64,000 nucleotides of DNA from Streptococcus troglodytae (GTDB taxonomy: Bacteria > Bacillota > Bacilli > Lactobacillales > Streptococcaceae): contig NZ_AP014612.1 of assembly GCF_002355215.1 (NCBI RefSeq), positions 620,001 to 684,000 on the forward strand. Reading direction: 5' to 3'. Below the pieces are notes generated by a model. The model made no database searches. It was given only the letters and a program-made list of their open reading frames with translations, and was not told the DNA's origin. Of this stretch, positions 1 to 11,692 are shown piece after piece (position 1 is the stretch's first letter; every line of letters starts with the position of its first letter). Position numbers and translations under genes: made by a program.

Positions 1-1141
<1,141 letters not shown>

Positions 1142-1142
1142 A

Positions 1143-2044
<902 letters not shown>

Positions 2045-2067
2045 CGGTTTTATTGAGATCTTTTAGT

Positions 2068-3255
2068 ATTTTTCCCGCACGAGCGGGGGTGATCCACACC
2101 ATTTTCATTACTAACACCTCTATGTGAAAATTTTTCCCGCACGAGCGGGGGTGATCCCCACATACTCTTGCGGCACCATAATCTGGGCTTATTTTTCCCG
2201 CACGAGCGGGGGTGATCCTAAAAGGAGATAGGTATGCAATACGTTATACAAATTTTTCCCGCACGAGCGGGGGTGATCCTTACTTGATGTTCCAAAAAGT
2301 TATAAAACTAGTATTTTTCCCGCACGAGCGGGGGTGATCCTGTAATATCCTTTTTGAACTCGGTAGCACTTACATTTTTCCCGCACGAGCGGGGGTGATC
2401 CGATACTTTGACTTGGAAGCAACTGTAAAAGCTGATTTTTCCCGCACGAGCGGGGGTGATCCAAACTTTTCAAACAGCTTAAATACACTGATTTGATTTT
2501 TCCCGCACGAGCGGGGGTGATCCTATTATTCAAGCGGAAGATACAGAAGAATATTAATTTTTCCCGCACGAGCGGGGGTGATCCCTGGGAATATCATTTT
2601 CAAAATGTAGCTCATGGATTTTTCCCGCACGAGCGGGGGTGATCCCTGATTTGATAGTCTGTAAACTCTTGGTAGTCTATTTTTCCCGCACGAGCGGGGG
2701 TGATCCTGAATTTTTCTCAAAATATTTATCATTAAAGTAATTTTTCCCGCACGAGCGGGGGTGATCCCAGTATTAGATTTCAAGAAAAGTTATCCAATTA
2801 ATTTTTCCCGCACGAGCGGGGGTGATCCCAAGAGCGAGTGAGAAAGGCTAAAATTGCAAAAATTTTTCCCGCACGAGCGGGGGTGATCCTGCTCTTGCTG
2901 AGGAAGCAGGTGTGCCTGAAGAATTTTTCCCGCACGAGCGGGGGTGATCCTAAGATTGAAGCACTTAAACATAAGCAATCAGAATTTTTCCCGCACGAGC
3001 GGGGGTGATCCTTAGGTCATCAATCTTTTGGTCAGGGACTGGTTATTTTTCCCGCACGAGCGGGGGTGATCCTAGTTGCTCTAGACATGCCAGTTTCTGA
3101 CTCAAATTTTTCCCGCACGAGCGGGGGTGATCCCGAAGTGGTAAAGTATGAAAATAGTTTTGGGGAATTTTTCCCGCACGAGCGGGGGTGATCCCGAAGT
3201 GGTAAAGTATGAAAATAGTTTTGGGGAATTTTTCCCGCACGAGCGGGGGTGTTCC
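2068..3255 (+). CRISPR. Type I-E CRISPR array, 20 repeats and 19 spacers
   Basis: The 28-base repeat starts ATTTTTCCCGCACGAG and ends CGGGGGTGATCC. It has a CCCGC/GCGGG stem with an ACGA loop, the hairpin type cut by Cas6e. Repeats begin at 2068, 2130 and then every 61 bases to 3228. Spacers are 33 nt except the first, which is 34 nt. The last repeat (3228-3255) has GTTCC instead of GATCC, marking the distal, oldest end, so the leader end is at the left next to cas2. The last two spacers (3134-3166 and 3195-3227) are identical. Spacer 4 (2219-2251) contains AAGGAG followed by ATG, so its source was probably a gene start. Spacer targets cannot be identified without a search. Confidence 0.98.
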
Positions 3256-3552
3256 CAGTGACAACAACGAATCAGATACAGAAATCATGTTTTACCTGCA
3301 CATACAGACTTGTGATGTTAGACCGATTGAAATTGATTCTTTTGGATAGAAGAAAATCAAAAAATATATATTAAGTGGATGACAATAAAAGTAAAATATT
3401 AGATAATAGAGATTAAGAATTATAAAGAATTGGAAAATGTTTAGTCGTAAACTCTAAAATCATTATAATGAGACGAATATTTTTTGATCAATTTTGTGAT
3501 AATATAAAGAAGCGACAGGCTTACCAATTATTTCAATCTGATAGAGGTAATA
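3256..3552 (+). promoter_or_regulatory. CRISPR trailer and rexB promoter region
   Basis: This gene-free stretch separates the array from rexB. A short open segment at about 3283-3348 (IMFYLHIQTCDVRPIEIDSFG, then TAG) may be a leftover of a lost gene; I cannot assign it. A plausible promoter is TTTAGT at 3440-3445, an 18-base gap, and TATAAT at 3464-3469. A further AT-rich GATAATATAAAG lies near 3498-3509. The start codon of rexB is preceded by GATAGAGGTAATA, a usable ribosome site. Confidence 0.4.
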
Positions 3553-6500
3553 ATGAAACTTTTATATACCGACATTCCATACAACATGACAGAGATTTTG
3601 GCCGAGGAAGCACAAATGGCTGCTAAGGCTGGCAAGCGGGTCTTTTATATTGCTCCCAATTCCTTGTCTTTTGAGAAGGAGCGAGCTGTTTTGGAGACCC
3701 TGCCTGAGCGTGCTTCCTTTGCTATTACCATTACGCGTTTTGCGCAAATGGCACGCTATTTTGTTTTAAATGATATTTACCAGGGCGAAACCATTGATGA
3801 TAATGGACTTGCCATGGTTTTTTATCGTGCTTTATCCAGCTTTTCAGACCAAGATTTGCGTGTTTTTGGGCGTCTTAAGCAAGATGCTCATTTTATCAAT
3901 CAATTAGTAGATTTGTATAAAGAACTCAAGGCTTCTAATCTGACTGTCTTAGAATTAAATCAGCTAAATTCGGCTGAAAAGCAGGAAGATTTGCTTAAGA
4001 TTTTTACTGAGGTCGAAACCATTTTAAGTGCTGGCCATTTTGATAATCAAAGTAAGATTGCCTTCTTTGCACAACAGATCAAATCCGGTCATCTAGATAT
4101 GGCTTTACAGGATTTGACAATTGTTATTGATGGCTTCACCCGTTTTTCTGCTGAAGAAGAAAATCTGATAGGACTGTTACATGAAAAAGGTGTTGACATT
4201 ATCATTGGGACTTATATTAGTCAAAAAGCTTATCGTTCAACTTTTTCAAATGGGAATGTCTATCAGGCTAGCCTTGATTTCATTCGTGGTTTGGCTGGTA
4301 AATTTCAAGCCAAACCTGAATATGTCACATCAAGGCAAGAAGCTTTGCCTGCCTTTACCAAACTTTCTCAGCTATTTGAAAGTCGTCATGATTTTTCGGA
4401 CAGTCAGCTGGTCTTGACGGATGAGGACAAGGAACATGTAACTATTTGGGATGTCATTAATCAAAAAGAAGAAGTAGAGCATGTTGCCAAGAGTATTCGC
4501 CGGAAACTCTATGAGGGGCATCGTTATAAGGATATTTTAGTTCTTCTTGGAGATGTGGATGCCTACAAACTGCAGATTGGCAAGATTTTTGATAAGTATG
4601 AAATTCCCTATTATTTTGGTAAGGCGGAGTCCATGAGTTCGCATCCGCTGGTTCATTTTGTGGATTCCTTGGAGCGGGTTAAACGTTATAATTTTCGTGC
4701 TGAGGATGTCATGAATCTGCTCAAATCAGGCCTATATGGCAAAATTAGGCAAAATCAGTTAGATAAATTGGAGCAGTATGTCATTTATGCTGATATTAAG
4801 GGGCAGGCGAAATTTTTCAAGGACTTTACTCTAGATAATCATGGGCAATTTGATCTAAAAGCCTTAAATAAACTGCGAACAGAAGTCATGTCACCTTTAC
4901 AAGAACTGGTTAAAATACAGGCTCAAAAGGGAGACAGTATCCTACAAAAATTGACCAACTTTTTAGAAGCTATTTCTTTAGCGCATAATTTTTCAAAATT
5001 AATCCAAGGTGTCAGTGACATTGAGCAGGAAAAGCACGAGCAGGTTTGGAAAACGTTTACAGCTATTTTAGAGCAATTTCATGCGATTTTTGGACAGGAA
5101 AAAATGAAGTTGGCTGATTTTCTGTCACTCTTACGCAGCGGCATGCTGGCGGCTGATTATCGAACGGTTCCTGCCAGTGTTGATGTTGTGACGGTTAAGT
5201 CTTATGATTTGGTGGAGCCTCATAGCAATAAATTTGTTTTTGCCTTAGGAATGACCCAGTCTCATTTTCCTAAAATTGCCCAAAATAAGAGTCTTATTTC
5301 GGATGAGGAACGTGCAAGAATCAATGAAGCAACCCCGGATAATCGTCGTTTTGATATTGTCACTAAAGAAAATCTCAAGAAAAATCACTTCACCGCCCTG
5401 TCACTCTTCAATGCGGCCACTCAGGAATTAGTCTTAACCCTGCCGCAGATTTTAAACGAGGCAGAGGATAATACCTCCTCCTATTTGCTTGAATTGCAAG
5501 AGATGGGAGTGCCAGTTGTCGAAAAGGGCCGCAATCGTTTGGCTGCAGATCCAGAAGATATTGGCAATTACAAGGCGCTTTTGTCGCGCGTGGTCGAGCT
5601 GAATCGCTCTGCTATTGATCGAGAATTATCTAAAGAAGAGCAGACCTTTTGGTCAGTTGCGGTTCGCTATTTACGCCAAAAATTGACAAAAGAAGGGCTT
5701 ACGATTCCTGAAGTGAATGACAAGATGCAGACCAAGCAGGTTGCTGCAGAGGTTATGGCAGCACGTTTTCCAACAGATCAACCTTTAAATCTATCATCAT
5801 CTGCTCTGACAACTTTTTACAATAATCAGTATCTCTATTTCCTGCGATATGTTCTGGGTTTGCAAGAACTTGAAACAATTCATCCTGACGCTAGAAATCA
5901 TGGGACTTATTTACACCGTGTGTTTGAATTGGTCATGCAAGATCAGTCTGCTGATGATTTTGACAGTAAATTAAATCGTGCCATTGATACAACCAACCAT
6001 GAGAATAGCTTTCGCTTGGTTTATAATGAAGATGAGGAAAGCCGCTATGCTTTGGGTATTTTAGAAGATATTGCTCGTAGCACAGCTGCTATTTTAAAAG
6101 GGGATAATCCTGTTCAGGCAGAAAGTGAAGAAGAAGCTTTTGAGTTAATGCTGGATCAGGCTGTTAAAATCAGAGGGGTTATTGATCGCATTGATCGCTT
6201 GTCAGATGGCAGTTTAGGAATTGTTGATTATAAATCAAGTAAAAATACCTTTGATCTGCAAACATTTTACAATGGACTCAGTCCGCAGCTAGTGACTTAT
6301 ATAGAAGCCCTTCGATCTCGTAAAGATTTGAATAAGACAGATAAGATTTTTGGAGCCATGTATCTGCATATGCAGGAACCTAAAACTGATTTAGCCAATA
6401 TGAAATCCATCGAAAAAATTCCGGAAACGGTTCATAAGGATTTAAGTTATAGGGGACTCTTTTTAGAAGATGAAAAAGCACATCTGGCTAATGGGAAATA

Positions 6501-6795
6501 CCATTTGCATGATGCCGTCTATAGTCAGGGAGAAATTGATCTGCTACTTAATCATAATAAAAGACTCTATCGCAGTGCCGCAAAGCAAATCAGAAAAGGG
6601 CACTTTCTCATCAATCCTTACAGTCAAGATGGTAAATCCGTTCAGGGAGAGCAGCTGAAGGCTATTACACATTTTGAAGCAGATCGCCACATGTCTTATG
6701 CTCGTAAACTTTATCAGTTGCCACGCAAGGAAAAACGTCAGGGCTTCTTAACATTAATGCAGTCGCGGAAAGAGGAGGAAGGCAATGACCTTTAA
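3553..6795 (+). CDS. rexB: ATP-dependent exonuclease subunit RexB (AddB-type)
   Basis: This is the AddB-like subunit of the RexAB helicase-nuclease, which processes double-strand DNA ends for recombination (functional analogue of RecBCD). At 1080 residues it is the usual size for streptococcal RexB. The C-terminal nuclease domain shows GVIDRIDRLSDG followed by GIVDYKSSK around residue 893, the D...DYK metal-binding core. The N-terminus reads LLYTDIPYNMTEILA where classical AddB has a GxxGxGKT loop, so ATP binding by this subunit looks lost. The whole protein contains no cysteine, so the four-cysteine Fe-S cluster of Bacillus AddB is absent. The stop overlaps the rexA start by 11 bases, indicating coupled synthesis. 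Confidence 0.96.
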   Translation: MKLLYTDIPYNMTEILAEEAQMAAKAGKRVFYIAPNSLSFEKERAVLETLPERASFAITITRFAQMARYFVLNDIYQGETIDDNGLAMVFYRALSSFSDQDLRVFGRLKQDAHFINQLVDLYKELKASNLTVLELNQLNSAEKQEDLLKIFTEVETILSAGHFDNQSKIAFFAQQIKSGHLDMALQDLTIVIDGFTRFSAEEENLIGLLHEKGVDIIIGTYISQKAYRSTFSNGNVYQASLDFIRGLAGKFQAKPEYVTSRQEALPAFTKLSQLFESRHDFSDSQLVLTDEDKEHVTIWDVINQKEEVEHVAKSIRRKLYEGHRYKDILVLLGDVDAYKLQIGKIFDKYEIPYYFGKAESMSSHPLVHFVDSLERVKRYNFRAEDVMNLLKSGLYGKIRQNQLDKLEQYVIYADIKGQAKFFKDFTLDNHGQFDLKALNKLRTEVMSPLQELVKIQAQKGDSILQKLTNFLEAISLAHNFSKLIQGVSDIEQEKHEQVWKTFTAILEQFHAIFGQEKMKLADFLSLLRSGMLAADYRTVPASVDVVTVKSYDLVEPHSNKFVFALGMTQSHFPKIAQNKSLISDEERARINEATPDNRRFDIVTKENLKKNHFTALSLFNAATQELVLTLPQILNEAEDNTSSYLLELQEMGVPVVEKGRNRLAADPEDIGNYKALLSRVVELNRSAIDRELSKEEQTFWSVAVRYLRQKLTKEGLTIPEVNDKMQTKQVAAEVMAARFPTDQPLNLSSSALTTFYNNQYLYFLRYVLGLQELETIHPDARNHGTYLHRVFELVMQDQSADDFDSKLNRAIDTTNHENSFRLVYNEDEESRYALGILEDIARSTAAILKGDNPVQAESEEEAFELMLDQAVKIRGVIDRIDRLSDGSLGIVDYKSSKNTFDLQTFYNGLSPQLVTYIEALRSRKDLNKTDKIFGAMYLHMQEPKTDLANMKSIEKIPETVHKDLSYRGLFLEDEKAHLANGKYHLHDAVYSQGEIDLLLNHNKRLYRSAAKQIRKGHFLINPYSQDGKSVQGEQLKAITHFEADRHMSYARKLYQLPRKEKRQGFLTLMQSRKEEEGNDL

Positions 6796-9700
6796 ACCAT
6801 TTTTAACAGATCAAGAAATAGCTTCCTTACAAATTCAAGAAGCACAGTCTGATAAGAAACAAAAACGAACACCTGAGCAAATTGAGGCTATTTACACTTC
6901 AGGAACCAATATTTTGGTTTCTGCCTCTGCTGGTTCAGGAAAAACCTTTGTGATGATTGAGCGGATTATGGATAAAATTCTGCGTGGTGTAACGATTGAT
7001 CAGCTTTTTATTTCCACCTTTACCGTTAAGGCTGCTGGTGAGCTTAAGGAGCGTTTAGAAAAGAAAATCACCGAGCAATTGCGTTTGACAAATGACACTG
7101 CCCTCAAACAATTTCTCAGCGAACAACTCTTGGGATTGCAGACTGCAGCTATTGGAACCATGGATGCCTTTACCCAAAAATTAGTGACACAGTACGGCTA
7201 TACCTTGGGAATTTCACCGAATTTTCGAATTTTACAAGATAAAAGCGAGCAGGATCTTCTTAAAAATGATGTCTTTGACGATCTTTTTACCGATTACAGA
7301 ACTGGCGATCAAGCAGAGCTTTTCACTAAGCTTGTTAGGAATTTTGCCGGAAATCGAAAAGATTCGAGCAATTTTAGACAAATCATTTACAAGATTTACG
7401 ATTTTAGTCAGGCAACCGATAATCCTCAAAGATGGCTTTTGGAAAATTTCTTAAAAGGGGCCAAGACTTATAAAGATTTTTCAGCTATTCCTGAGCAAGA
7501 AGTGAAAGATTTTTTGAAGACTTTGCAGGAAACTGCTCTCGCTCTTCGTGATGTGACAGATTTAGAAGATTACAAGCAAACAACTGCTAAGGGAACGCCA
7601 ACGGCAGCTTATCAGAAGCACCTTAAAACGATTGAGCAGCTGCAGGACTGGGCCCTGCATTTTGACAGTCTTTATGGGCGAGATGGTCTGGGAAAATTAG
7701 CAAATGACATTGCAGCACTCCTTCCATCTGGTAATGATGTGACGGTAGCAGGTGTTAAATATCCTGTCTTTCGCAGTCTGCACAGTCGCTTAAAAGACCT
7801 AAAACACTTGGAAACAATTTTCAAGTATCAGGGTCAAAGTCTGCCTTTGTTGCAAGTGCTGCAATCTTTTGCTCTTGATTTTTCAAAACAATACCTGCAA
7901 GCAAAGATGCAGGAAAATGCCTTTGAGTTTTCAGATATTGCACATTTTGCTATCCAGATTTTAGAAGAAAATGATGCTATTCGTCAGCTTTATATAGATA
8001 AGTATCACGAAGTCATGGTGGATGAGTATCAGGATAATAATCATACCCAAGAACGTATGTTGGAGCTTTTATCTAATGGCCGCAATCGCTTCATGGTAGG
8101 GGATATTAAGCAGTCTATTTATCGGTTCCGTCAGGCAGATCCACAGATTTTTAATCAAAAATTTAAGGATTTTCAAGAACATCCAGAGCATGGGAAGCTT
8201 ATTCTTCTAAAAGAGAACTTTCGTAGTCAGTCAGAAGTTTTAGATGCTACCAATAGTGTTTTTACGCACCTTATGGATGAAACGGTGGGCGAGATTCTCT
8301 ACGATGATACCCATCAGCTTGTGGCTGGCAATCCAGCTCAAAAAATTCCTTATCCGCAAAATGAAACGCAAGTCCTTATTTATGATACAAAGGAACAGCA
8401 AAATCAAGACCTTGCTGCAAAAGATGATAGTAATCAAATCAGTCTAGGTGAGGTTAAATTGGTTACTAAGGAGATTATTCGTCTTCATAATGAAGAAGAG
8501 GTTCAGTTTGAAGACATTACTTTGCTCGTCTCATCGCGGACACGCAATGATGGTATCTTGCAGACCTTTGATGCTTATGGCATTCCTTTGGTTACTGATG
8601 GTGGTGAACAAAACTATCTGAAATCAGTGGAGGTCATGGTCATGTTGGACACCCTTCGTTCTATTGATAACCCTCTCAATGATTATGCCCTAGTAGCTCT
8701 TTTGCGCTCACCTATGTTTGCTTTTGACGAAGATGACTTGGCTCGTCTAGCTCTGCAAAATCTACCAGATCGACACAAACAAAATCTTTATGAAAAGATG
8801 GAGAATGCCAGAAAGGGTCAAGGCCAGCAAGTTCAATTGGTCACAGAAGCATTGTCTGCTAAATTGGATGCTTTCTTTGAAACTTTCCTTAGTTGGCGTG
8901 AGTTTAGTCTCTTAAATTCGCTCTATGATTTGATTTGGAAAATTTATAATGATAAGTTTTACTATGATTATGTGGGAAGTTTACCAAAAGCGAAACAGCG
9001 CCAAGCCAATCTTTATGCTCTAGCTCTGCGTGCCGATAACTTTGAGAAAACAGGTTTTAAGGGCTTGTCGCGCTTCATTCGCATGATTGATAGAATTTTA
9101 GAAAACCAAAATGACTTGGCTGATGTTGAAGTCGCTTTACCTAAAAATGCAGTGACGCTGATGACGATTCATAAGAGTAAAGGATTGGAATTTAAATATG
9201 TCTTTATTCTTAATAGTGATAAAAAATTTAGCATTCAAGATATGACATCACCCTTAATCTTATCGCGGCAAAACGGTGTTGGTATCAAGTATGTTGCTGA
9301 TATGAAAGAAGAATTAGGGGAAAAATTATTACCGACAGTTAAAGTCAGCATGGATACTCTTCCTTATCAACTGAATAAACGTGAGCTTCGTCTGGCAACT
9401 CTGTCTGAACAAATGCGATTGCTTTATGTCGCCATGACACGGGCCGAAAAGAAACTTTACTTGGTCGGAAAAGGCAGTCAGGAAAAATTAGGGGACAAGT
9501 ACGATGGCAAATCCGAAAACAATCATTTGCCAGTAGCTGATCGTGAACACTACTTAACTTTTCAGGATTGGCTTTTGGCGATTGAAACTGCTTATGCTGC
9601 CGATGAACTTCATTTTAAAACAAGTTTTATAACGGATGAAGACTTAACAGAAGATAAAATGGGAAGTTTGGAATCAGAGCAGGCTTATGATGCGGATAAT

Positions 9701-10423
9701 CTCAAGGATAATCGGCAATCAGAGGATATTGCGCGTGCTTTAGATATGTTAGAAGCAGTTGAAAAATTAAATCAGCACTATAAGGCTGCTATTCATTTGC
9801 CAACTGTTCGTACGCCAAGTCAGATCAAAAAATTTTATGAACCTATTATGGAAACTGAAGGTGTAGAGGTGATGCAAACTTCCTATCAGACTAAACCAAA
9901 GTTTGAGCTGCCTCAATTTTCAAAAAAGGCGAAGCAAGATCCAACAGCTCTTGGTTCAAGTGTTCATGAACTGATGCAGCGGCTTCATTTGAGTGAACGG
10001 ATTAGTCTTGAAGATATTTTAACTGCTCTGACAGAACTATCTGCAGAAGAAAGTGTCAAAAAAGCTATTCAGGTTGATAAGATTTTGCATTTTTTCCAGA
10101 CCAGCCAACTGGGAAAACTCATTCAAGCAAATGTTGACAAGGTCTATCGCGAAGCACCCTTTGCTATGCTGCAAGAGGATCCTGAAAGCGGAGAAGACTA
10201 TGTCGTACGAGGAATTATTGACGGTTACATTCTATTTGATAATCGGATTGTCCTCTTTGATTATAAAACAGATAAATTCACCAATAGTCAAGCTATTAAA
10301 GAGCGTTACCGAGGTCAGATGACACTTTATGCCCAAGCTTTGAGTCAATCCTATAATATTCAACAAGTAGATAGCTATTTAATTCTATTAGGTGGTGAAA
10401 AATTAGAAGTTGTGGAAATTTAA
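6785..10423 (+). CDS. rexA: ATP-dependent helicase/nuclease subunit RexA (AddA-type)
   Basis: This is the motor and nuclease subunit of RexAB, a UvrD/Rep superfamily 1 helicase of 1212 residues. Visible motifs are the Q-motif region RTPEQIEAIY (28-37), Walker A ASAGSGKT (47-54), Walker B VDEYQDNN (D413/E414), motif III GDIKQSIYRFRQADP, motif V VTLMTIHKSKGLEF, and motif VI LLYVAMTRAEKKLYLVG from about residue 879. The C-terminal nuclease has VRGIIDGYILFD followed by LFDYKTDK near residue 1159. The gene overlaps rexB by 11 bases, so both subunits come from one transcript. A hairpin terminator follows. No lesions are seen. Confidence 0.97.
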   Translation: MTFKPFLTDQEIASLQIQEAQSDKKQKRTPEQIEAIYTSGTNILVSASAGSGKTFVMIERIMDKILRGVTIDQLFISTFTVKAAGELKERLEKKITEQLRLTNDTALKQFLSEQLLGLQTAAIGTMDAFTQKLVTQYGYTLGISPNFRILQDKSEQDLLKNDVFDDLFTDYRTGDQAELFTKLVRNFAGNRKDSSNFRQIIYKIYDFSQATDNPQRWLLENFLKGAKTYKDFSAIPEQEVKDFLKTLQETALALRDVTDLEDYKQTTAKGTPTAAYQKHLKTIEQLQDWALHFDSLYGRDGLGKLANDIAALLPSGNDVTVAGVKYPVFRSLHSRLKDLKHLETIFKYQGQSLPLLQVLQSFALDFSKQYLQAKMQENAFEFSDIAHFAIQILEENDAIRQLYIDKYHEVMVDEYQDNNHTQERMLELLSNGRNRFMVGDIKQSIYRFRQADPQIFNQKFKDFQEHPEHGKLILLKENFRSQSEVLDATNSVFTHLMDETVGEILYDDTHQLVAGNPAQKIPYPQNETQVLIYDTKEQQNQDLAAKDDSNQISLGEVKLVTKEIIRLHNEEEVQFEDITLLVSSRTRNDGILQTFDAYGIPLVTDGGEQNYLKSVEVMVMLDTLRSIDNPLNDYALVALLRSPMFAFDEDDLARLALQNLPDRHKQNLYEKMENARKGQGQQVQLVTEALSAKLDAFFETFLSWREFSLLNSLYDLIWKIYNDKFYYDYVGSLPKAKQRQANLYALALRADNFEKTGFKGLSRFIRMIDRILENQNDLADVEVALPKNAVTLMTIHKSKGLEFKYVFILNSDKKFSIQDMTSPLILSRQNGVGIKYVADMKEELGEKLLPTVKVSMDTLPYQLNKRELRLATLSEQMRLLYVAMTRAEKKLYLVGKGSQEKLGDKYDGKSENNHLPVADREHYLTFQDWLLAIETAYAADELHFKTSFITDEDLTEDKMGSLESEQAYDADNLKDNRQSEDIARALDMLEAVEKLNQHYKAAIHLPTVRTPSQIKKFYEPIMETEGVEVMQTSYQTKPKFELPQFSKKAKQDPTALGSSVHELMQRLHLSERISLEDILTALTELSAEESVKKAIQVDKILHFFQTSQLGKLIQANVDKVYREAPFAMLQEDPESGEDYVVRGIIDGYILFDNRIVLFDYKTDKFTNSQAIKERYRGQMTLYAQALSQSYNIQQVDSYLILLGGEKLEVVEI

Positions 10424-10440
10424 TAGCAAACACATTCCAA

Positions 10441-10526
10441 AAAAGAGTAGTCTATGAACTGCACTCCAAAAGTTAGATTTTTTCTGTCTAACTTTTTGGG
10501 GTCAGTATACTAAGCTACTCTTTTTT
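10441..10526 (+). terminator. rexBA terminator built from a nested inverted repeat with IS-like ends
   Basis: The outer stem AAAAGAGTAG (10441-10450) pairs with CTACTCTTTT (10515-10524) and is followed by T residues. The inner arms CTCCAAAAGTTAGA (10463-10476) and TCTAACTTTTTGGGG (10487-10501) make a long hairpin flanked by ACTGC/CAGTA. The inner arms resemble the terminal repeats of IS3-family elements in streptococci. A related copy lies at 56855-56922. Confidence 0.75.
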
Positions 10527-10633
10527 ATTGATGAAAATAACTGTTATTTAAACGTAATGTTTGTTTTATGTTTGAATATCGAAAAAAGTTAAAAATATTA
10601 TATAATAAAAGAGAAGAAGGAAAAGAGGTATTT

Positions 10634-11389
10634 ATGAAGAAGGAAAAACGATTAGAAGAAATCACAAAACTCATTAATAAGCGAGGAACCATTCGGGTTA
10701 CTGAAATTGTGGAACGATTAAAGGTATCAGATATGACTGTCCGCCGCGATTTAACTGAATTGGAAAGCTTGGGAGTATTAACACGTATTCACGGTGGGGC
10801 TAGAGGCAATAATTTCTTTCAATATAAAGAAATGTCCCATGAAGAAAAACATTCTCGGCAAATAGAAGAAAAGCACTATATTGCACAAAAGGCTGCTGAG
10901 TTAATAGAAGAAGGAGATACAATCTTTTTAGGACCGGGAACAACTGTAGAACTGCTGGCTGAAGAGATCAATAAGACGACTTTGCAAGTTATCACCAATT
11001 GTCTGCCTGTTTTTCAGATCTTATCGCAAAAACAATCAGAGACGTTTAGAGTTCATTTACTGGGCGGCGAAATGAGAAGTATCACTCAGTCTTTTATTGG
11101 AGAAATAACAAATATCGTTTTAGAAAAAATGCATTTCTCAAAAATGTTTTTCAGCGGCAATGGTGTCAAGGGAAATGAAGTGATGACATCAAGTTTCCAA
11201 GAAGCCTATACTCAGAAAATGGCTTTAGGAAGGGCAATTGAAAAATATTTGCTGATCGACTCTTCAAAGATTGGAAAAGAAGATTTCACCTCATTTTATC
11301 AGCTATCACAATTAACAGCTCTGATTACAGATTGTCAAGATGACGATAAGCTTCAAAAACTGAGCAAATACACTGAGATTATTAACTAA
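10634..11389 (+). CDS. lacR: Lactose operon repressor LacR, DeoR family
   Basis: LacR is a DeoR-family repressor of 251 residues that controls the tagatose-pathway lac genes; the inducer in streptococci and lactococci is tagatose-6-phosphate (established). The N-terminal helix-turn-helix covers about residues 17-55 ([33 protein letters not shown], quoted here as [14 protein letters not shown] and [17 protein letters not shown]). The C-terminal sugar-sensing part includes [19 protein letters not shown]. The frame is open upstream to an ATG at 10568, but the ATG at 10634 has AGAGGT before it and gives the known LacR length. TATAAT at 10601-10606 is a likely -10. It precedes and is co-oriented with lacA, separated by a terminator and the operator region. 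Confidence 0.94.
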   Translation: MKKEKRLEEITKLINKRGTIRVTEIVERLKVSDMTVRRDLTELESLGVLTRIHGGARGNNFFQYKEMSHEEKHSRQIEEKHYIAQKAAELIEEGDTIFLGPGTTVELLAEEINKTTLQVITNCLPVFQILSQKQSETFRVHLLGGEMRSITQSFIGEITNIVLEKMHFSKMFFSGNGVKGNEVMTSSFQEAYTQKMALGRAIEKYLLIDSSKIGKEDFTSFYQLSQLTALITDCQDDDKLQKLSKYTEIIN

Positions 11390-11579
11390 TAGGTTAGATA
11401 ACAAAAAGTGATCAGAAAGTAAAATAAGCAAAGAGAGCGAGAGAAGACCCTCAAGATTGTTTAGCAATCATAGCGGTCTGACTCGGGCTCTTATTTTTTT
11501 GCGTAAAAACACTCAAACTTCAAACAAAAGCCATGATTTCTCAACAATGAAAGGAGATATTTTTAAATAATAGGAAAAA
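11390..11579 (+). terminator. lacR terminator region
   Basis: AAGAGAGCGAGAGAAGACC (from 11431) pairs imperfectly with GGTCTGACTCGGGCTCTT (11475-11492) and is followed by a T7 run at 11494-11500. A smaller GATTG/CAATC stem (11455-11469) lies at the tip. This separates lacR from the lac operon transcript. The remaining bases to 11579 are AT-rich with no gene; an isolated AAGGAGAT near 11551 has no ORF behind it. Confidence 0.6.
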
Positions 11580-11633
11580 TGTTTAAAAAATAAACAAAAA
11601 TATGTTGATTTTTTAAACAAATTATAGTATATT
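11580..11633 (+). promoter_or_regulatory. lac operon promoter with two LacR operator-like palindromes
   Basis: TGTTTAAAAAATAAACA (11580-11596) is a palindrome with 6-base arms. A second copy, TGTTGATTTTTTAAACA (11603-11619), matches in 5 of 6 arm positions and overlaps the -35. The centres are 23 bases apart, about two helical turns. The promoter is TTGATT (11605-11610), 17 bases, TATATT (11628-11633). Position and symmetry suggest LacR binding that blocks polymerase; this is inferred, not shown. Confidence 0.75.
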
Positions 11634-11648
11634 ATAACTAAAGAAAAC

Positions 11649-11661
11649 GAAAACGCTTTTC
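11649..11661 (+). promoter_or_regulatory. Putative cre (CcpA) site in the lac leader
   Basis: GAAAACGCTTTTC is a near-palindrome with the AAACGCTTT core typical of catabolite-responsive elements. It lies just downstream of the predicted transcription start, where bound CcpA would act as a roadblock and give glucose repression. Confidence 0.55.
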
Positions 11662-11692
11662 TGACTAAAAAATCATTTCAAGGAGAATGACT

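Noticed and set aside
2300..3288. Minus-strand frames with repeated ITPARAGKI and DHPRSCGKN peptides
   Set aside because: They are translations of the CRISPR repeats on the opposite strand and have no ribosome sites.
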